45,118 nt of DNA from JAOUEA01 sp031364965 (lineage in GTDB: Bacteria > Actinomycetota > UBA4738 > HRBIN12). Both the position numbers and the translations under genes were made by a program. Shown here piece by piece: positions 25,119 to 33,540 of this stretch (the stretch's first letter is position 1; each line of letters opens with the position of its first letter). The DNA lies in NCBI GenBank assembly GCA_031364965.1, contig JANLXF010000139.1, positions 1 through 45,118 of the forward strand, written 5' to 3'. The notes under the pieces were generated by a model that did not search any database, was not told the origin of the DNA, and saw only the letters and a program-made list of their open reading frames with translations.

Positions 25119-26060
25119 ATGCAGCTCGTGCGGGGTTCCGAAGCCCTGCCCCGGTCAGACGCGCCCTCGGTCGTGACCGTCGGGTTCTTCGACGGCGTCC
25201 ACCTGGGCCACCGGGCGGTGTGCGACACGACCGTGGCGCGTGCCCGCGCGCGCGGCGTCCGCTCCGTGGCCGTGACGTTCGACCGGCACCCCCGCGAGAT
25301 CCTCACGCCGGGCCAGGAGCCACGGCTCCTGACGACCGTCGAGCGCAAGGCGGCCCTCATCGGGGATTCCGGGATCGACGTGCTCCTCGTCCTCGAGTTC
25401 ACGCCCGAGTTCTCGCGCGTGCCGGCGGAGGCCTTCGTGGCCGAGGTGCTCGTCGACGAGCTGCACGCGGTGCATGCCGCGATGGGAGCGAACTTCACGT
25501 TCGGCTACAAGGCGATGGGCACGGTCGCGGCCCTCCAAGACATCGGCGCCCCGCTCGGCCTCACCGCCGAAGCCGTCCCGCTGCTCGAGGTGGACGGCCG
25601 CACAATCTCGTCGACGTCGGTGCGCGAGGCGCTGTCCGCGGGCGACCTCGCCTGGCCGCTGGTGGCCCTCGGCCGTCGGTGGCGGCTCGACGGCGAGGTG
25701 ATCTCGGGCCACGGGCGTGGCAAGGGCCTCGGGTTCCCGACGGCGAACCTGCGCACCTGGCCGCGGCTCCTCCTGCCGGGGCAGGGCATCTACGCGGGGG
25801 TCGCGGAGCTGGGCGGCCGGCGGTACCGGACCGCGATCGATGTCGGCACGAACCCCACCTTCGGCACCGAGCCGCTGCACACGGAGGCCTTCCTGCTCGA
25901 CTACGAGGGCGACGACATCCGCGGCCAGCCGCTCTCGATCGAGTTCTGGGAACGCCTGCGGGACGAGGTCAGGTACGAGTCCGTCGACGAGCTGGTCGTC
26001 GCGATCGCGGCCGACGTGGACCGCACGCGGGCGCTGGTGCCCGACGAGGCGGTCAGCTAA
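25119..26060 (+). CDS. ribF: Bifunctional riboflavin kinase/FAD synthetase
   Basis: 313 residues. The N-terminal FAD synthetase half has TVGFFDGVHLGHRAV, FDRHPREIL, GANFTFGYKAMG and ISSTSVREAL. The C-terminal riboflavin kinase half has GHGRGKGLGFPTANL and DVGTNPTFG. It makes FMN and FAD from riboflavin and ATP. The ATG at 25119 is preferred because a TAGCCT -10 lies 7 nt upstream and the conserved N-terminus starts just after. truB-ribF-rpsO-pnp is the usual order; here two envelope genes separate truB from ribF. The TAA overlaps the stop of the convergent DUF998 gene. Confidence 0.96.
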   Translation: MQLVRGSEALPRSDAPSVVTVGFFDGVHLGHRAVCDTTVARARARGVRSVAVTFDRHPREILTPGQEPRLLTTVERKAALIGDSGIDVLLVLEFTPEFSRVPAEAFVAEVLVDELHAVHAAMGANFTFGYKAMGTVAALQDIGAPLGLTAEAVPLLEVDGRTISSTSVREALSAGDLAWPLVALGRRWRLDGEVISGHGRGKGLGFPTANLRTWPRLLLPGQGIYAGVAELGGRRYRTAIDVGTNPTFGTEPLHTEAFLLDYEGDDIRGQPLSIEFWERLRDEVRYESVDELVVAIAADVDRTRALVPDEAVS

Positions 26061-26713
26061 GCCGCCCCGTCGGCCTCCGGGTCGCGCACGAGGTGCCAGG
26101 CGACGACCGCCATCGCCCCGACCGGCACCGAGATGCCCACCCGCTGGACGATCCCGTTGCCCGGGCGGGTCACGTCGCGGGCGAAGATCGCCATCAGACC
26201 GGCCGAGGCGGCGACCGACGCGACCAGGGGACCCGAGAGCCGCCGCCAGCCGGGCTCCCGGGTGAACCGCCGGGCGAGCGCCAGCATCGCGGCGACCCCC
26301 GAGACCTGCCCCATCACCGAGGCGAGATCGTGTCCGTCGTTGCGCCAGGACTGCCGCCGCCAGGACTCCCCGGGCGCGGGGAAGTTCGACATCCGGTCGC
26401 GCCGAAGCAGCCCGGCCGCGATCGTCGCGACCCCGGACACGCCCAGGAGCAGCGGTCCGGGTCCCGGCCGCCTGGGGCCGGCGAGGCGACGGTCGAGCTG
26501 CGAGGCGAACACGATCGTGCCCGCGCCGAGCGCTACGAAGCCCGCGGTCATCACGCGCGGGTCCCGCGCGTCGGGCGCGGCGAGCCCGCTGATGTGCTCG
26601 TTCGCGATCGAATAGCCGGGCTGGCGCGCGGTCGCGAACGCCCAGGCGGCGGTGAAGGCCGCGGGGCCGACGAGGCCACAGGCCGCGCGCAGCCGGGCCG
26701 CCGTGGTTCCCAT
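26057..26713 (-). CDS. DUF998-type membrane protein
   Basis: 218 residues with about six hydrophobic helices. The early stretch YSIANEHISGLAAPDA and the later FARDVTRPGNG with the NDGHDLAS segment between them resemble DUF998 membrane proteins, whose function is unknown. The ATG at 26713 is chosen because TACGAT on the minus strand ends 7 nt upstream; a longer in-frame version would begin at 26755. It is a single gene on the minus strand between ribF and rpsO. The stop overlaps the ribF stop. Confidence 0.72.
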   Translation of the reverse strand: MGTTAARLRAACGLVGPAAFTAAWAFATARQPGYSIANEHISGLAAPDARDPRVMTAGFVALGAGTIVFASQLDRRLAGPRRPGPGPLLLGVSGVATIAAGLLRRDRMSNFPAPGESWRRQSWRNDGHDLASVMGQVSGVAAMLALARRFTREPGWRRLSGPLVASVAASAGLMAIFARDVTRPGNGIVQRVGISVPVGAMAVVAWHLVRDPEADGAA

Positions 26714-26720
26714 GCAGGCC

Positions 26721-26726
26721 ATCGTA
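26721..26726 (-). promoter_or_regulatory. -10 element TACGAT for the DUF998 gene (leaderless)
   Basis: TACGAT on the minus strand ends 7 nt before the ATG at 26713, putting the predicted +1 at the start codon. Confidence 0.45.
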
Positions 26727-26772
26727 GCCGCCCGCCCGAGGGCGCCCGGGGTCACCGCCGCGCTCCCGCTGG

Positions 26773-26778
26773 TAGCCT
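26773..26778 (+). promoter_or_regulatory. -10 element TAGCCT for rpsO
   Basis: TAGCCT lies 12 nt before the rpsO ATG, giving a leader of only about 6 nt and no room for a ribosome site. Confidence 0.5.
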
Positions 26779-26790
26779 AAGAAACCGACC

Positions 26791-27063
26791 ATGACGACAC
26801 TCACCAAAGACGAGAAGACCCAGATCATCACGGAGTACGCGCGCACCGACGGCGACACCGGCTCTGCCGACGTCCAGATCGCGGTGCTGACCAAGCGTAT
26901 CGCCGACCTCACCGACCACCTCAAGACCCACAAGCACGACCACGCGTCGCGCCGTGGCCTCCTACAGATGGTGGGCCGTCGACGCCGGCTGCTCGACTAC
27001 CTCAAGCGTGAGGACATCGAGCGCTACCGCGCCCTCATCGCGCGGCTCGGCCTCCGCCGGTAG
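26791..27063 (+). CDS. rpsO: 30S ribosomal protein S15
   Basis: 90 residues, the standard length for S15, which binds 16S rRNA early in small-subunit assembly. Conserved blocks are DTGSADVQIAVLTKRI, HKHDHASRRGLLQMVGRRR and LDYLKREDIERY. The gene sits just upstream of pnp as in most bacteria. The promoter has a TAGCCT -10 very close to the ATG and no Shine-Dalgarno. The long downstream gap holds structured RNA before pnp. Confidence 0.97.
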   Translation: MTTLTKDEKTQIITEYARTDGDTGSADVQIAVLTKRIADLTDHLKTHKHDHASRRGLLQMVGRRRRLLDYLKREDIERYRALIARLGLRR

Positions 27064-27076
27064 CGACGACGATCCC

Positions 27077-27100
27077 CGCCGACGCCCGGAGGCGCCGGCG
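27077..27100 (+). promoter_or_regulatory. Hairpin directly after rpsO
   Basis: CGCC (27083-27086) and GGCG (27091-27094) close a CGGA loop, and CGCCG outside (27077-27081) pairs with CGGCG (27096-27100) across one A-C mismatch. With no U-run, it may be a terminator-like element or an RNA processing site between rpsO and pnp. Confidence 0.4.
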
Positions 27101-27120
27101 CGCGAGGAGTGATGCCCACG

Positions 27121-27205
27121 ACCCACTGATCCGCACCACCGGAGGTGGGAACCAACCGCGGTCGGTTATCAGTAGCGAGCTCCCGGACTTCGTGCCCGGA
27201 GGCCC
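27121..27205 (+). ncRNA. Structured pnp leader, Actino-pnp RNA candidate
   Basis: The 229-nt rpsO-pnp gap holds several nested pairings: ACTGAT (27125-27130) with ATCAGT (27168-27173) as a closing helix; inside it CCACC/GGTGG (27136-27148) and AACCG/CGGTT (27154-27158 with 27163-27167); then CTCC/GGAG (27180-27183 with 27198-27201). A conserved structured RNA called Actino-pnp is known in exactly this position in Actinobacteria. Identity with that motif is inferred from place and pairing; covariance could not be tested. Boundaries are approximate. Confidence 0.5.
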
Positions 27206-27292
27206 ACCACTGAGAATCGGCCGAACCCACCCCCTCCATCCCGTGCGCGGGCGACCGCCCCGCACAACAGTCTTCACGAGGAGGAATGGCCG

Positions 27293-29695
27293 ATGGCCAC
27301 CACCACCCAGTCCCGAGAGATCGGGACCCGCACCATGACCTTCGAGACGGGCAAGATGGCCCGCCTCGCCGACGGCGCCGTCATGGTGACCTACGGCGAG
27401 ACCCAGGTGCTCGGCACCTGCGTGCGCAGCGCCCCCCGCGAGGGGATCGACTTCTTCCCGCTCACGATCGATGTCGAAGAGCGGATGTACGCGGCCGGCA
27501 AGATCCCCGGCAGCTTCTTCCGGCGCGAGGGCCGGCCGTCAGAGACGGCGATCCTCACCTGCCGCCTGACCGACCGGCCGCTCCGCCCGACCTTCAAGGA
27601 CGGGTTCCGCGACGAGGTCCAGGTGGTCATCACCGTGCTCGGCGTCGACGGTGAAAACCCGTACGACGTCCTCGCGATGAACGCCGCGTCGGTGGCGACC
27701 TGCCTGGCCGGCCTGCCGTTCGACGGCCCCGTCGGCTCGGTGCGCATGGGCCTGATCGACGGCGCCTGGGTTACCAACCCGACCTTCCAGGAGGTCGAGG
27801 AGGCCACGTTCGACGTGGTCGTGGCCGGTCGTCGCAACGACGCCGGCGAGATCGACGTCTTGATGATCGAGGGCGAGGCGCCCGACAACACCTGGGAGCT
27901 GCTCGCCTCCGGCGCCGCCGCACCGACCGAGGAGACCGTGGCCGAGGGTCTCGAGGCCGCCAAGCGGGCGATCGCCGACCAGATCGACTTCCAGCAGGCG
28001 TTCGTCGACGCGGCCGGCGTCACCGAGCAGACCTGGGAGCCCCGCCCGCTCTACGGCGAGGACCTCTACGAGATCGTGGCCGGCTTCGCGAAGGACCGTC
28101 TGGGCGAGGCGATCGTGCCCGACAAGGCCGAGCGTGAAGCCAAGCTCGACGCGCTCAAGGCCGAGACCAAGGAGCACACGGCCGCACAGCTCGGCGAGGC
28201 AGCCGCCGACCGCATGAGCGAGTTCGGCGCCGCGTGGAAGCAGGTGCAGAAGAAGGTCATGCGTAAGCGCGTGATCGACGAGGGCATCCGCATGGACGGG
28301 CGCACGCCCACCGAGATCCGGCCGCTGTCGGCCGAGGTCGGCGTCCTCACCCGGGCGCACGGCTCGGCGCTGTTCAGCCGCGGCGACACGCAGGTCCTGA
28401 ACATCACGACGCTCGGGATGCTGCGCATGACACAGATGATCGACACCCTCGACCTCGAGGATGGCAAGCGGTACATGCACCACTACAACTTCCCGCCGTT
28501 CTCGACCGGTGAGACGGGCCGCGTGGGCTCGCCTCGCCGCCGCGAGATCGGCCACGGAGCGCTCGCCGAGCGCGCCTTGATCCCGGTGGTGCCCAAGGAC
28601 GACGAGTTCCCGTACGCGCTCCGACTCGTGTCGGACGTACTGTCCTCGAACGGCTCGACGTCGATGGCCTCGGTCTGCGGCTCGACGCTCTCGCTGATGG
28701 ACGCGGGGGTGCCGATCAAGGCGCCGGTCGCCGGCATCGCGATGGGCATGATCGCCGACGAGGGGCAGTACGTCACCCTTACCGACATCCTGGGCGCCGA
28801 GGACGCGCTCGGCGACATGGACTTCAAGGTCGCCGGCACCCGTGAGTTCGTCACGGCGATCCAGCTCGACATGAAGGTCACCGGGCTGCCGGGCGAAGTG
28901 CTCGCCCAGGCGTTGAAGCAGGCGCGCGACGCTCGCTTCCAGATCCTCGACGTGATGGAGGACGCGATCGCCGCTCCGCGCGACGAGGTGAATGCCAAGG
29001 CGCCGCGGATCATCTCGATCCAGATCCCGATCGACAAGATCGGCGAGGTGATCGGACCCAAGGGCAAGCGGATCAACGAGATCATCGCGCTCACCGGGGC
29101 CGACATCGACATCCAGGACGACGGCACGGTGCACATCGGCTCGAGCGAGGGCGGTGCGGGCGCCGACGAGGCGGCACGGATGATCGACGACATCGCCAAC
29201 CCCCGGCCGGTGCTCGTGGGCGAGACCTACGACGGCATGGTGGTGAAGACGACGACCTTCGGGGCGTTCGTGAACCTGGTGCCGGGACGCGACGGCCTGG
29301 TCCACATCTCGAAGCTGGGACGGGGCAAGCGCCTGTCCAGCGTCGAGGAAGCCATCAAGGAGGGCGACAAGATCTCCGTGCTGGTCGAAGACGTCGACTC
29401 GCAGGGCAAGATCAGCCTGAAGCCGGTCGGCGAGGAGTGGGCGATCCCCGAGGGCCAGGCAGATGAGTCCGGCGGCGGGCGACGCGACAGCGGCGACCGA
29501 GGCGGACGTGGCGGTGGCGGTGGCCGTGACCGAGGTGACCGGGGCGACCGCAGCGGCGGCGGCGACCGTAGCAGTGGCGGCGGACGCGACCGTGAACGGG
29601 GCCGTCGGTTCCGCGACGAGCCGGCCGGTGGCCAGGGCGGCGACGCCCCGGTGCACGCCGAGGCACCCAGCGGCGACGCGCCGAGCGCCGAGTAG
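27293..29695 (+). CDS. pnp: Polynucleotide phosphorylase with RG-rich C-terminal tail
   Basis: PNPase degrades RNA 3' to 5' using phosphate, as a trimer. Two RNase PH cores are separated by an alpha-helical domain (first core starts with RTMTFETGKMARLADGAV; second with RPLSAEVGVL and FPPFSTGETGR). A KH domain follows at about 575-635 (IPIDKIGEVIGPKGKRINEI), then an S1 domain at about 645-715 (YDGMVVKTTTFGAFVNLVPG). After residue ~722 there is a tail of nearly 80 residues rich in Gly, Arg, Asp and Ser, ending acidic. Length 800 is longer than the usual ~710-750. ATG 27293 has GAGGAGGA 7 nt upstream. Confidence 0.97.
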   Translation: MATTTQSREIGTRTMTFETGKMARLADGAVMVTYGETQVLGTCVRSAPREGIDFFPLTIDVEERMYAAGKIPGSFFRREGRPSETAILTCRLTDRPLRPTFKDGFRDEVQVVITVLGVDGENPYDVLAMNAASVATCLAGLPFDGPVGSVRMGLIDGAWVTNPTFQEVEEATFDVVVAGRRNDAGEIDVLMIEGEAPDNTWELLASGAAAPTEETVAEGLEAAKRAIADQIDFQQAFVDAAGVTEQTWEPRPLYGEDLYEIVAGFAKDRLGEAIVPDKAEREAKLDALKAETKEHTAAQLGEAAADRMSEFGAAWKQVQKKVMRKRVIDEGIRMDGRTPTEIRPLSAEVGVLTRAHGSALFSRGDTQVLNITTLGMLRMTQMIDTLDLEDGKRYMHHYNFPPFSTGETGRVGSPRRREIGHGALAERALIPVVPKDDEFPYALRLVSDVLSSNGSTSMASVCGSTLSLMDAGVPIKAPVAGIAMGMIADEGQYVTLTDILGAEDALGDMDFKVAGTREFVTAIQLDMKVTGLPGEVLAQALKQARDARFQILDVMEDAIAAPRDEVNAKAPRIISIQIPIDKIGEVIGPKGKRINEIIALTGADIDIQDDGTVHIGSSEGGAGADEAARMIDDIANPRPVLVGETYDGMVVKTTTFGAFVNLVPGRDGLVHISKLGRGKRLSSVEEAIKEGDKISVLVEDVDSQGKISLKPVGEEWAIPEGQADESGGGRRDSGDRGGRGGGGGRDRGDRGDRSGGGDRSSGGGRDRERGRRFRDEPAGGQGGDAPVHAEAPSGDAPSAE

Positions 29696-29703
29696 CGCAC
29701 CCG

Positions 29704-30978
29704 ATGCCCATCGCGAGGACCGAGTTCGGCTCGGGCCTGCGGGTCGTGACGGAGCGGATGCCAGGCGTCCGCTCCGTCTCGATCGGCTTCTGGGTGCTGG
29801 CGGGCTCGCGCGACGAGGCCCCCCGCATCAGCGGCTCGAGCCACTTCCTCGAGCACCTGCTGTTCAAGGGCACCGGATCGCGCAGCGCGCAAGACATCGC
29901 CGAGCACTTCGACGCGGTGGGCGGCGACGTGAACGCGGTCACGGCCAAGGAGTACACGTGCTTCTACGCGCGCGTGCTCGACCGTGACCTCGAGATGGCC
30001 GTGGACCACCTCGCCGACATGCTGCAGCACAGCGTGATCCGCAAGGCCGACCTCGATGCCGAGCGCCAGGTGATCCTGGAAGAGATCAACATGCACGAGG
30101 ACTCGCCCGAAGACGTCGTGCACGACGTGTTCACCGAGGCGCTCTGGCCCGATCACCCGCTGGGGCGCCCGATCCTGGGCACCGCCCGGACGATCGGCGA
30201 CGCCACGCCGGCGCGGGTCAAACGGTTCTACCGGCAGCATTACGTGCCGGGACACTTCGTGGTCGCGGCCGCCGGGAACGTCCGTCACGACGAGCTCGTG
30301 CGGATGCTCGAAGCACGCATGGACACGGGCCGCGAGCTCCCGCCCGGCGAAGCCTCTCCGTGGAACGTGCGCGCCGCCGGAACGCCGCCGCACGCATCGG
30401 GCGACGACCTGATCAAGCGACGAAAGACCGAGCAGGCGCACATCTGCCTGGGCACCGACGGGCTCGCGCGCACCGACCCCGACCGGTTCGCCTTCACGAT
30501 CGTGAACACGGCCCTGGGCGGGGGGATGTCGTCGCGGCTCTTCCAGGAGATCCGGGAGAAGCGCGGGCTCGCGTACTCGGTGTACAGCTATCACGCGCAG
30601 TACACCGAGGCGGGCCAGTTCACCGCCTACGCCGGCACGACACCGAGCCGCGCGCAGGAGGTCGTGGGGCTCCTCCGCCGTGAGCTCGAAGACATCCGCG
30701 ACGGCGGCCTCACCGACGAGGAGTTCGCGCGCGCGAAGGGCCACGTCAAGGGCTCGATGGTGCTCGCGCTCGAGGACCCGGGAGGCCGCATGAGCCGGCT
30801 CGGGAAGTCCGAGATCTCCCACGGCGAGATCCTCAGCGTGGACCAGACCCTGCGCAGGGTTGAGCGGGTCACCCTCGACGATGCGCGCCGGGTGGCCGCG
30901 AGGGTACTGTCGCAGCCGATGACGCTCACCGTGCTCGGGCCGTTCGGCGTGAACGCCTTCCGCGAGGTCATGACGTGA
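29704..30978 (+). CDS. M16-family zinc peptidase
   Basis: 424 residues. The inverted zinc motif HFLEH (H-x-x-E-H) is in the first ~55 residues within SSHFLEHLLFKGTGSR, and the distal glutamate is in VILEEINMHEDSPED. The C-terminal half is the inactive homologous domain. Bacterial M16B peptidases of this type sit directly after pnp in actinobacteria (PepR in mycobacteria) and degrade peptides or processing products; the substrate is unknown. It starts 8 nt after the pnp stop and overlaps the dapB GTG (GTGA). Confidence 0.93.
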   Translation: MPIARTEFGSGLRVVTERMPGVRSVSIGFWVLAGSRDEAPRISGSSHFLEHLLFKGTGSRSAQDIAEHFDAVGGDVNAVTAKEYTCFYARVLDRDLEMAVDHLADMLQHSVIRKADLDAERQVILEEINMHEDSPEDVVHDVFTEALWPDHPLGRPILGTARTIGDATPARVKRFYRQHYVPGHFVVAAAGNVRHDELVRMLEARMDTGRELPPGEASPWNVRAAGTPPHASGDDLIKRRKTEQAHICLGTDGLARTDPDRFAFTIVNTALGGGMSSRLFQEIREKRGLAYSVYSYHAQYTEAGQFTAYAGTTPSRAQEVVGLLRRELEDIRDGGLTDEEFARAKGHVKGSMVLALEDPGGRMSRLGKSEISHGEILSVDQTLRRVERVTLDDARRVAARVLSQPMTLTVLGPFGVNAFREVMT

Positions 30979-31748
30979 TCCGCGTCGGGGTGGTGGGCGC
31001 CACCGGCCGCATGGGCCGGGAGGTCTGCCGGGCCGTCGCGGCCGACCCCGAGCTGGCCCTGGTGGCCGCCATCTCTCGGTCCGCGGCGGGACGTTCGCTT
31101 GCCGATGAGGTCGGCCTCGAGGGCGACGAGGGGTCGGTGAGGTTGGCCGACCGGCTGGAGGCTCTCGTCGACGCCGAGGTCGAGGTGCTCGTGGACTTCA
31201 CCGCCCCCGCGCACGCCCCCGAGCACGTCGCCTGGGGGATCGACCACGGCATCCACGTGGTGGTGGGCACCACCGGCTTCGAGATCGACGACGCGTGGCG
31301 CGAGGCGCCCGTGGGCGTCGTGGTCGCGCCGAACTTCGCGATCGGGGCCGTGCTCCTGATGCGGTTCGCCGAGCAGGCGGCGGCGCACCTGCCGTCGGCC
31401 GAGGTGATCGAGCTCCACCACGACCAGAAGGCCGACGCCCCCAGCGGCACCGCCCTGCTCACCGCCCGAAGGATCGCGGCCGCTCGCGGCGACGCGCCTC
31501 CGGCACCGGCGGGCGACGACGCGCACCCCGGTGCCCGTGGGGCCGACGTCGACGGGGTCCGCGTCCACTCGGTGCGCCTGCCCGGGCTGGTCGCGCACGA
31601 AGAGGTGCTCTTCGGCGGGCAGGGCCAGACGCTGACGATCCGTCACGACTCCACCGACCGAACCTCCTTCATGCCGGGGGTGCTGCTCGCTATCAAGGCC
31701 GTGGCCGGGCGCCCGGGCCTCACTGTGGGGTTGGACGAACTCCTGTGA
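30975..31748 (+). CDS. dapB: 4-hydroxy-tetrahydrodipicolinate reductase
   Basis: DapB reduces the DapA product to tetrahydrodipicolinate, towards diaminopimelate for peptidoglycan and lysine. 257 residues; NAD(P)H motif VVGATGRMGREV at the N-terminus, GTTGFEID, APNFAIGAVLLMRFAEQAA and the substrate motif ELHHDQKADAPSGTA. The GTG start overlaps the peptidase stop and the TGA overlaps the next GTG, so three genes are translationally chained. dapA is about 3.7 kb downstream rather than adjacent. Confidence 0.96.
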   Translation: MIRVGVVGATGRMGREVCRAVAADPELALVAAISRSAAGRSLADEVGLEGDEGSVRLADRLEALVDAEVEVLVDFTAPAHAPEHVAWGIDHGIHVVVGTTGFEIDDAWREAPVGVVVAPNFAIGAVLLMRFAEQAAAHLPSAEVIELHHDQKADAPSGTALLTARRIAAARGDAPPAPAGDDAHPGARGADVDGVRVHSVRLPGLVAHEEVLFGGQGQTLTIRHDSTDRTSFMPGVLLAIKAVAGRPGLTVGLDELL

Positions 31749-32527
31749 CCAGGGTCCTCGCGGCCGTCGTGGCGCATCCCGACGACGACACGTTCGGCTG
31801 CGCGGGAACCGTCGCCCTCCACGCCGACGATCCCGACTTCCGGTTCGTGCTGATCCACGTCACGAGCGGTGAGGCCGGCCGCATCGCCGATCCCGCGCTC
31901 GCGACGCGCCTGACGCTCGGCGCGGTGCGTGAGGAGGAGGACCGGCGTTCCTGGGTCGCCTTGGGACGCACGCCCGACCGTCACGAGTTCTTCCGCTACC
32001 CCGATCACCGGGTCCAGGACGAGCCGTTCGATGCGCTGGTGGATCGCATCGCGACGGTGCTCCTGGCCGAACGCCCCGACGTGGTGATCACCTTCGGGCC
32101 CGACGGGATCACCGGCCATCCCGACCACATCGCCACCGGGAGGGCCGCGACTGTGGCGTTCCACCGTGTCCGGGAGGGCGGTCGGGGCCGGGGGCTGCGG
32201 CGGCTCCTGCATCAGGCGATCCCGCAGTCGATGCTCGACGAGTGGAACCGCCGGCTCGTGGCGTCGGGCAAGGACCCGATCGATCCCACGCAGCTCTACC
32301 AACCGCGCGGTGTGCCCGACGAGACGATCGGCGTGCGCGTCGATTGCTTTTCCGTCGTCGACCGCAAGCTCGCCGCGCTCGCGGAGCACGCGACGCAGGC
32401 AGGCGACATGGGGGACATGGAAGAGGACGAGCGGCGCATGGCCATGGCGTGGGAGAGCCACGTGGTCGCCTGGCCCGAGCGCGCGCCCGGCGATCCGGTG
32501 TGGGCCGACGTGTTCGACGGGCTCTGA
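31745..32527 (+). CDS. PIG-L/LmbE family deacetylase
   Basis: 260 residues of the PIG-L (LmbE) superfamily of zinc deacetylases, which act on N-acetylglucosaminyl compounds. The metal site is visible as VVAHPDDDTFGCAGT near the N-terminus and GHPDHIATG in the middle. In actinobacteria such proteins include MshB and Mca of mycothiol metabolism, but many paralogues are uncharacterised, so no specific substrate is claimed. The GTG overlaps the dapB stop (GTGA). It ends 11 nt from the end of the convergent phosphatase gene. Confidence 0.88.
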   Translation: MTRVLAAVVAHPDDDTFGCAGTVALHADDPDFRFVLIHVTSGEAGRIADPALATRLTLGAVREEEDRRSWVALGRTPDRHEFFRYPDHRVQDEPFDALVDRIATVLLAERPDVVITFGPDGITGHPDHIATGRAATVAFHRVREGGRGRGLRRLLHQAIPQSMLDEWNRRLVASGKDPIDPTQLYQPRGVPDETIGVRVDCFSVVDRKLAALAEHATQAGDMGDMEEDERRMAMAWESHVVAWPERAPGDPVWADVFDGL

Positions 32528-32538
32528 TCGAGCCGTCC

Positions 32539-33015
32539 CTAGCAGGTCGCCGCCCCGTGCCGCAGCTCGGTGACCGAGACGGCGCCGTCGTCACCCCGAG
32601 CCACGAGGATCCCTTCCAGCTCGGCCATGGGCGAGACCTCGGACCCCGTCAGCCCGAACGCGGCCCGCTCCACCAGCGGGGTGTGGCTGATCGCGAGACC
32701 GCGGCCGCCCTCGGGGAGCTGATCGAGGAGCGCCCGGACGCCGGCGGCCATGCCCTCGGGGCTTCCGCCGCTCGCGTCCTGGCCGCCGAGACCCGGCACC
32801 ACTGCGTGGTCCGGCAGCTGCTGGCCGGCTCCCCGCAGGAACCACGCCGCGGTCTCGGCGGCACGCTGCGCCGGTGAGACGTACACCGCGTCGTATCCGA
32901 CCCCCGCGGCACCGGCGGCTCGGCCCGCGTCCTCGGCCGCCGCGCGGCCCGTCTCCGACAGCCGATCGGCCGCAGGATCGCGTCGCGCATGGCGCCGCAG
33001 CTCGAGCTCGGTCAC
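32539..33015 (-). CDS. Histidine phosphatase family protein (SixA-like)
   Basis: 158 residues from GTG 33015. The N-terminal motif LRRHARRD gives the phospho-acceptor His as RHA instead of RHG, as in SixA-type members. YVSPAQRAAETA and the second catalytic stretch AISHTPLVERAAFGL are also present. SixA-like proteins dephosphorylate phospho-His; the substrate here is unknown. GTG 33015 is preferred because GGAGGAG lies about 7 nt upstream and the homology starts there; an upstream in-frame start is at 33054. The likely promoter overlaps that of the divergent lipoprotein gene. Confidence 0.78.
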   Translation of the reverse strand: MTELELRRHARRDPAADRLSETGRAAAEDAGRAAGAAGVGYDAVYVSPAQRAAETAAWFLRGAGQQLPDHAVVPGLGGQDASGGSPEGMAAGVRALLDQLPEGGRGLAISHTPLVERAAFGLTGSEVSPMAELEGILVARGDDGAVSVTELRHGAATC

Positions 33016-33041
33016 GAGGGTCTCCTCCGGGTCGGTTCGCG

Positions 33042-33049
33042 TATCATGC
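33042..33049. promoter_or_regulatory. Overlapping divergent -10 elements, lipoprotein (+) and phosphatase (-)
   Basis: Plus strand: TATCAT at 33042-33047 ends 9 nt before the GTG at 33057. Minus strand: CATGAT at 33049-33044 would start transcription near 33037, leaving room for the GGAGGAG ribosome site before GTG 33015. The minus hexamer is a weaker match. Confidence 0.35.
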
Positions 33050-33056
33050 CGCAACC

Positions 33057-33521
33057 GTGCGCATCCGAACCCGTTCCGTGGCGTCCCTGTTCGTCTTGCT
33101 GGGCCTGTCGGCGGCCGCGTGCACCGGCGGCGGCGAGCCCTCGCCGACCCCCACGACGGCCTCGTCGGAGCCCGGATCGGGCGTCGTCACCACCTCCGAG
33201 GACGTGACCTACGTGCCGGGTGCCTTCGAGTACCGGTTCAACGACATCACGGCGACGTTCACCCTCGACGGGTCCACCGGCACGCTCTCGGTGAAGAACG
33301 CATCGGGAGCCGAGCTTGGCGACCCGGACATGTACGTGCTGGGCATCGACGACAAGCGCTACGAGGGGACCGTCACGTCGCCGCTCGCCACGCCCGACGG
33401 GAGCGAGAGCGAGTTCGAGGTGACCTTCCCCGCAAAGGTGACGTCCGAGTCGATCGGGCTGCTCGTCCTGCTGTTCGGCGGGAAGAACTACGGCGCGATG
33501 GCGCCCACCCCCCAGGCCTGA
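33057..33521 (+). CDS. Small lipoprotein of unknown function
   Basis: 154 residues from GTG 33057. A short basic start, hydrophobic core and LSAAAC lipobox-like end give Cys22 as the probable lipidated residue. A Ser/Thr/Pro-rich linker (about 27-50) follows, then a small soluble domain with little recognisable similarity. The start is set by the signal peptide and by TATCAT 9 nt upstream; the in-frame extension back to 32874 would cross the opposite-strand phosphatase gene and is unlikely. It would sit on the outer face of the membrane. Confidence 0.7.
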   Translation: MRIRTRSVASLFVLLGLSAAACTGGGEPSPTPTTASSEPGSGVVTTSEDVTYVPGAFEYRFNDITATFTLDGSTGTLSVKNASGAELGDPDMYVLGIDDKRYEGTVTSPLATPDGSESEFEVTFPAKVTSESIGLLVLLFGGKNYGAMAPTPQA

Positions 33522-33540
33522 CCGGCGCGTCGCGCCCGTC

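Noticed and set aside
29490..29620. Apparent tandem repeat in DNA near the pnp 3' end
   Set aside because: It is the codon-level effect of the Gly/Arg/Asp-rich tail and not a separate repeat element.
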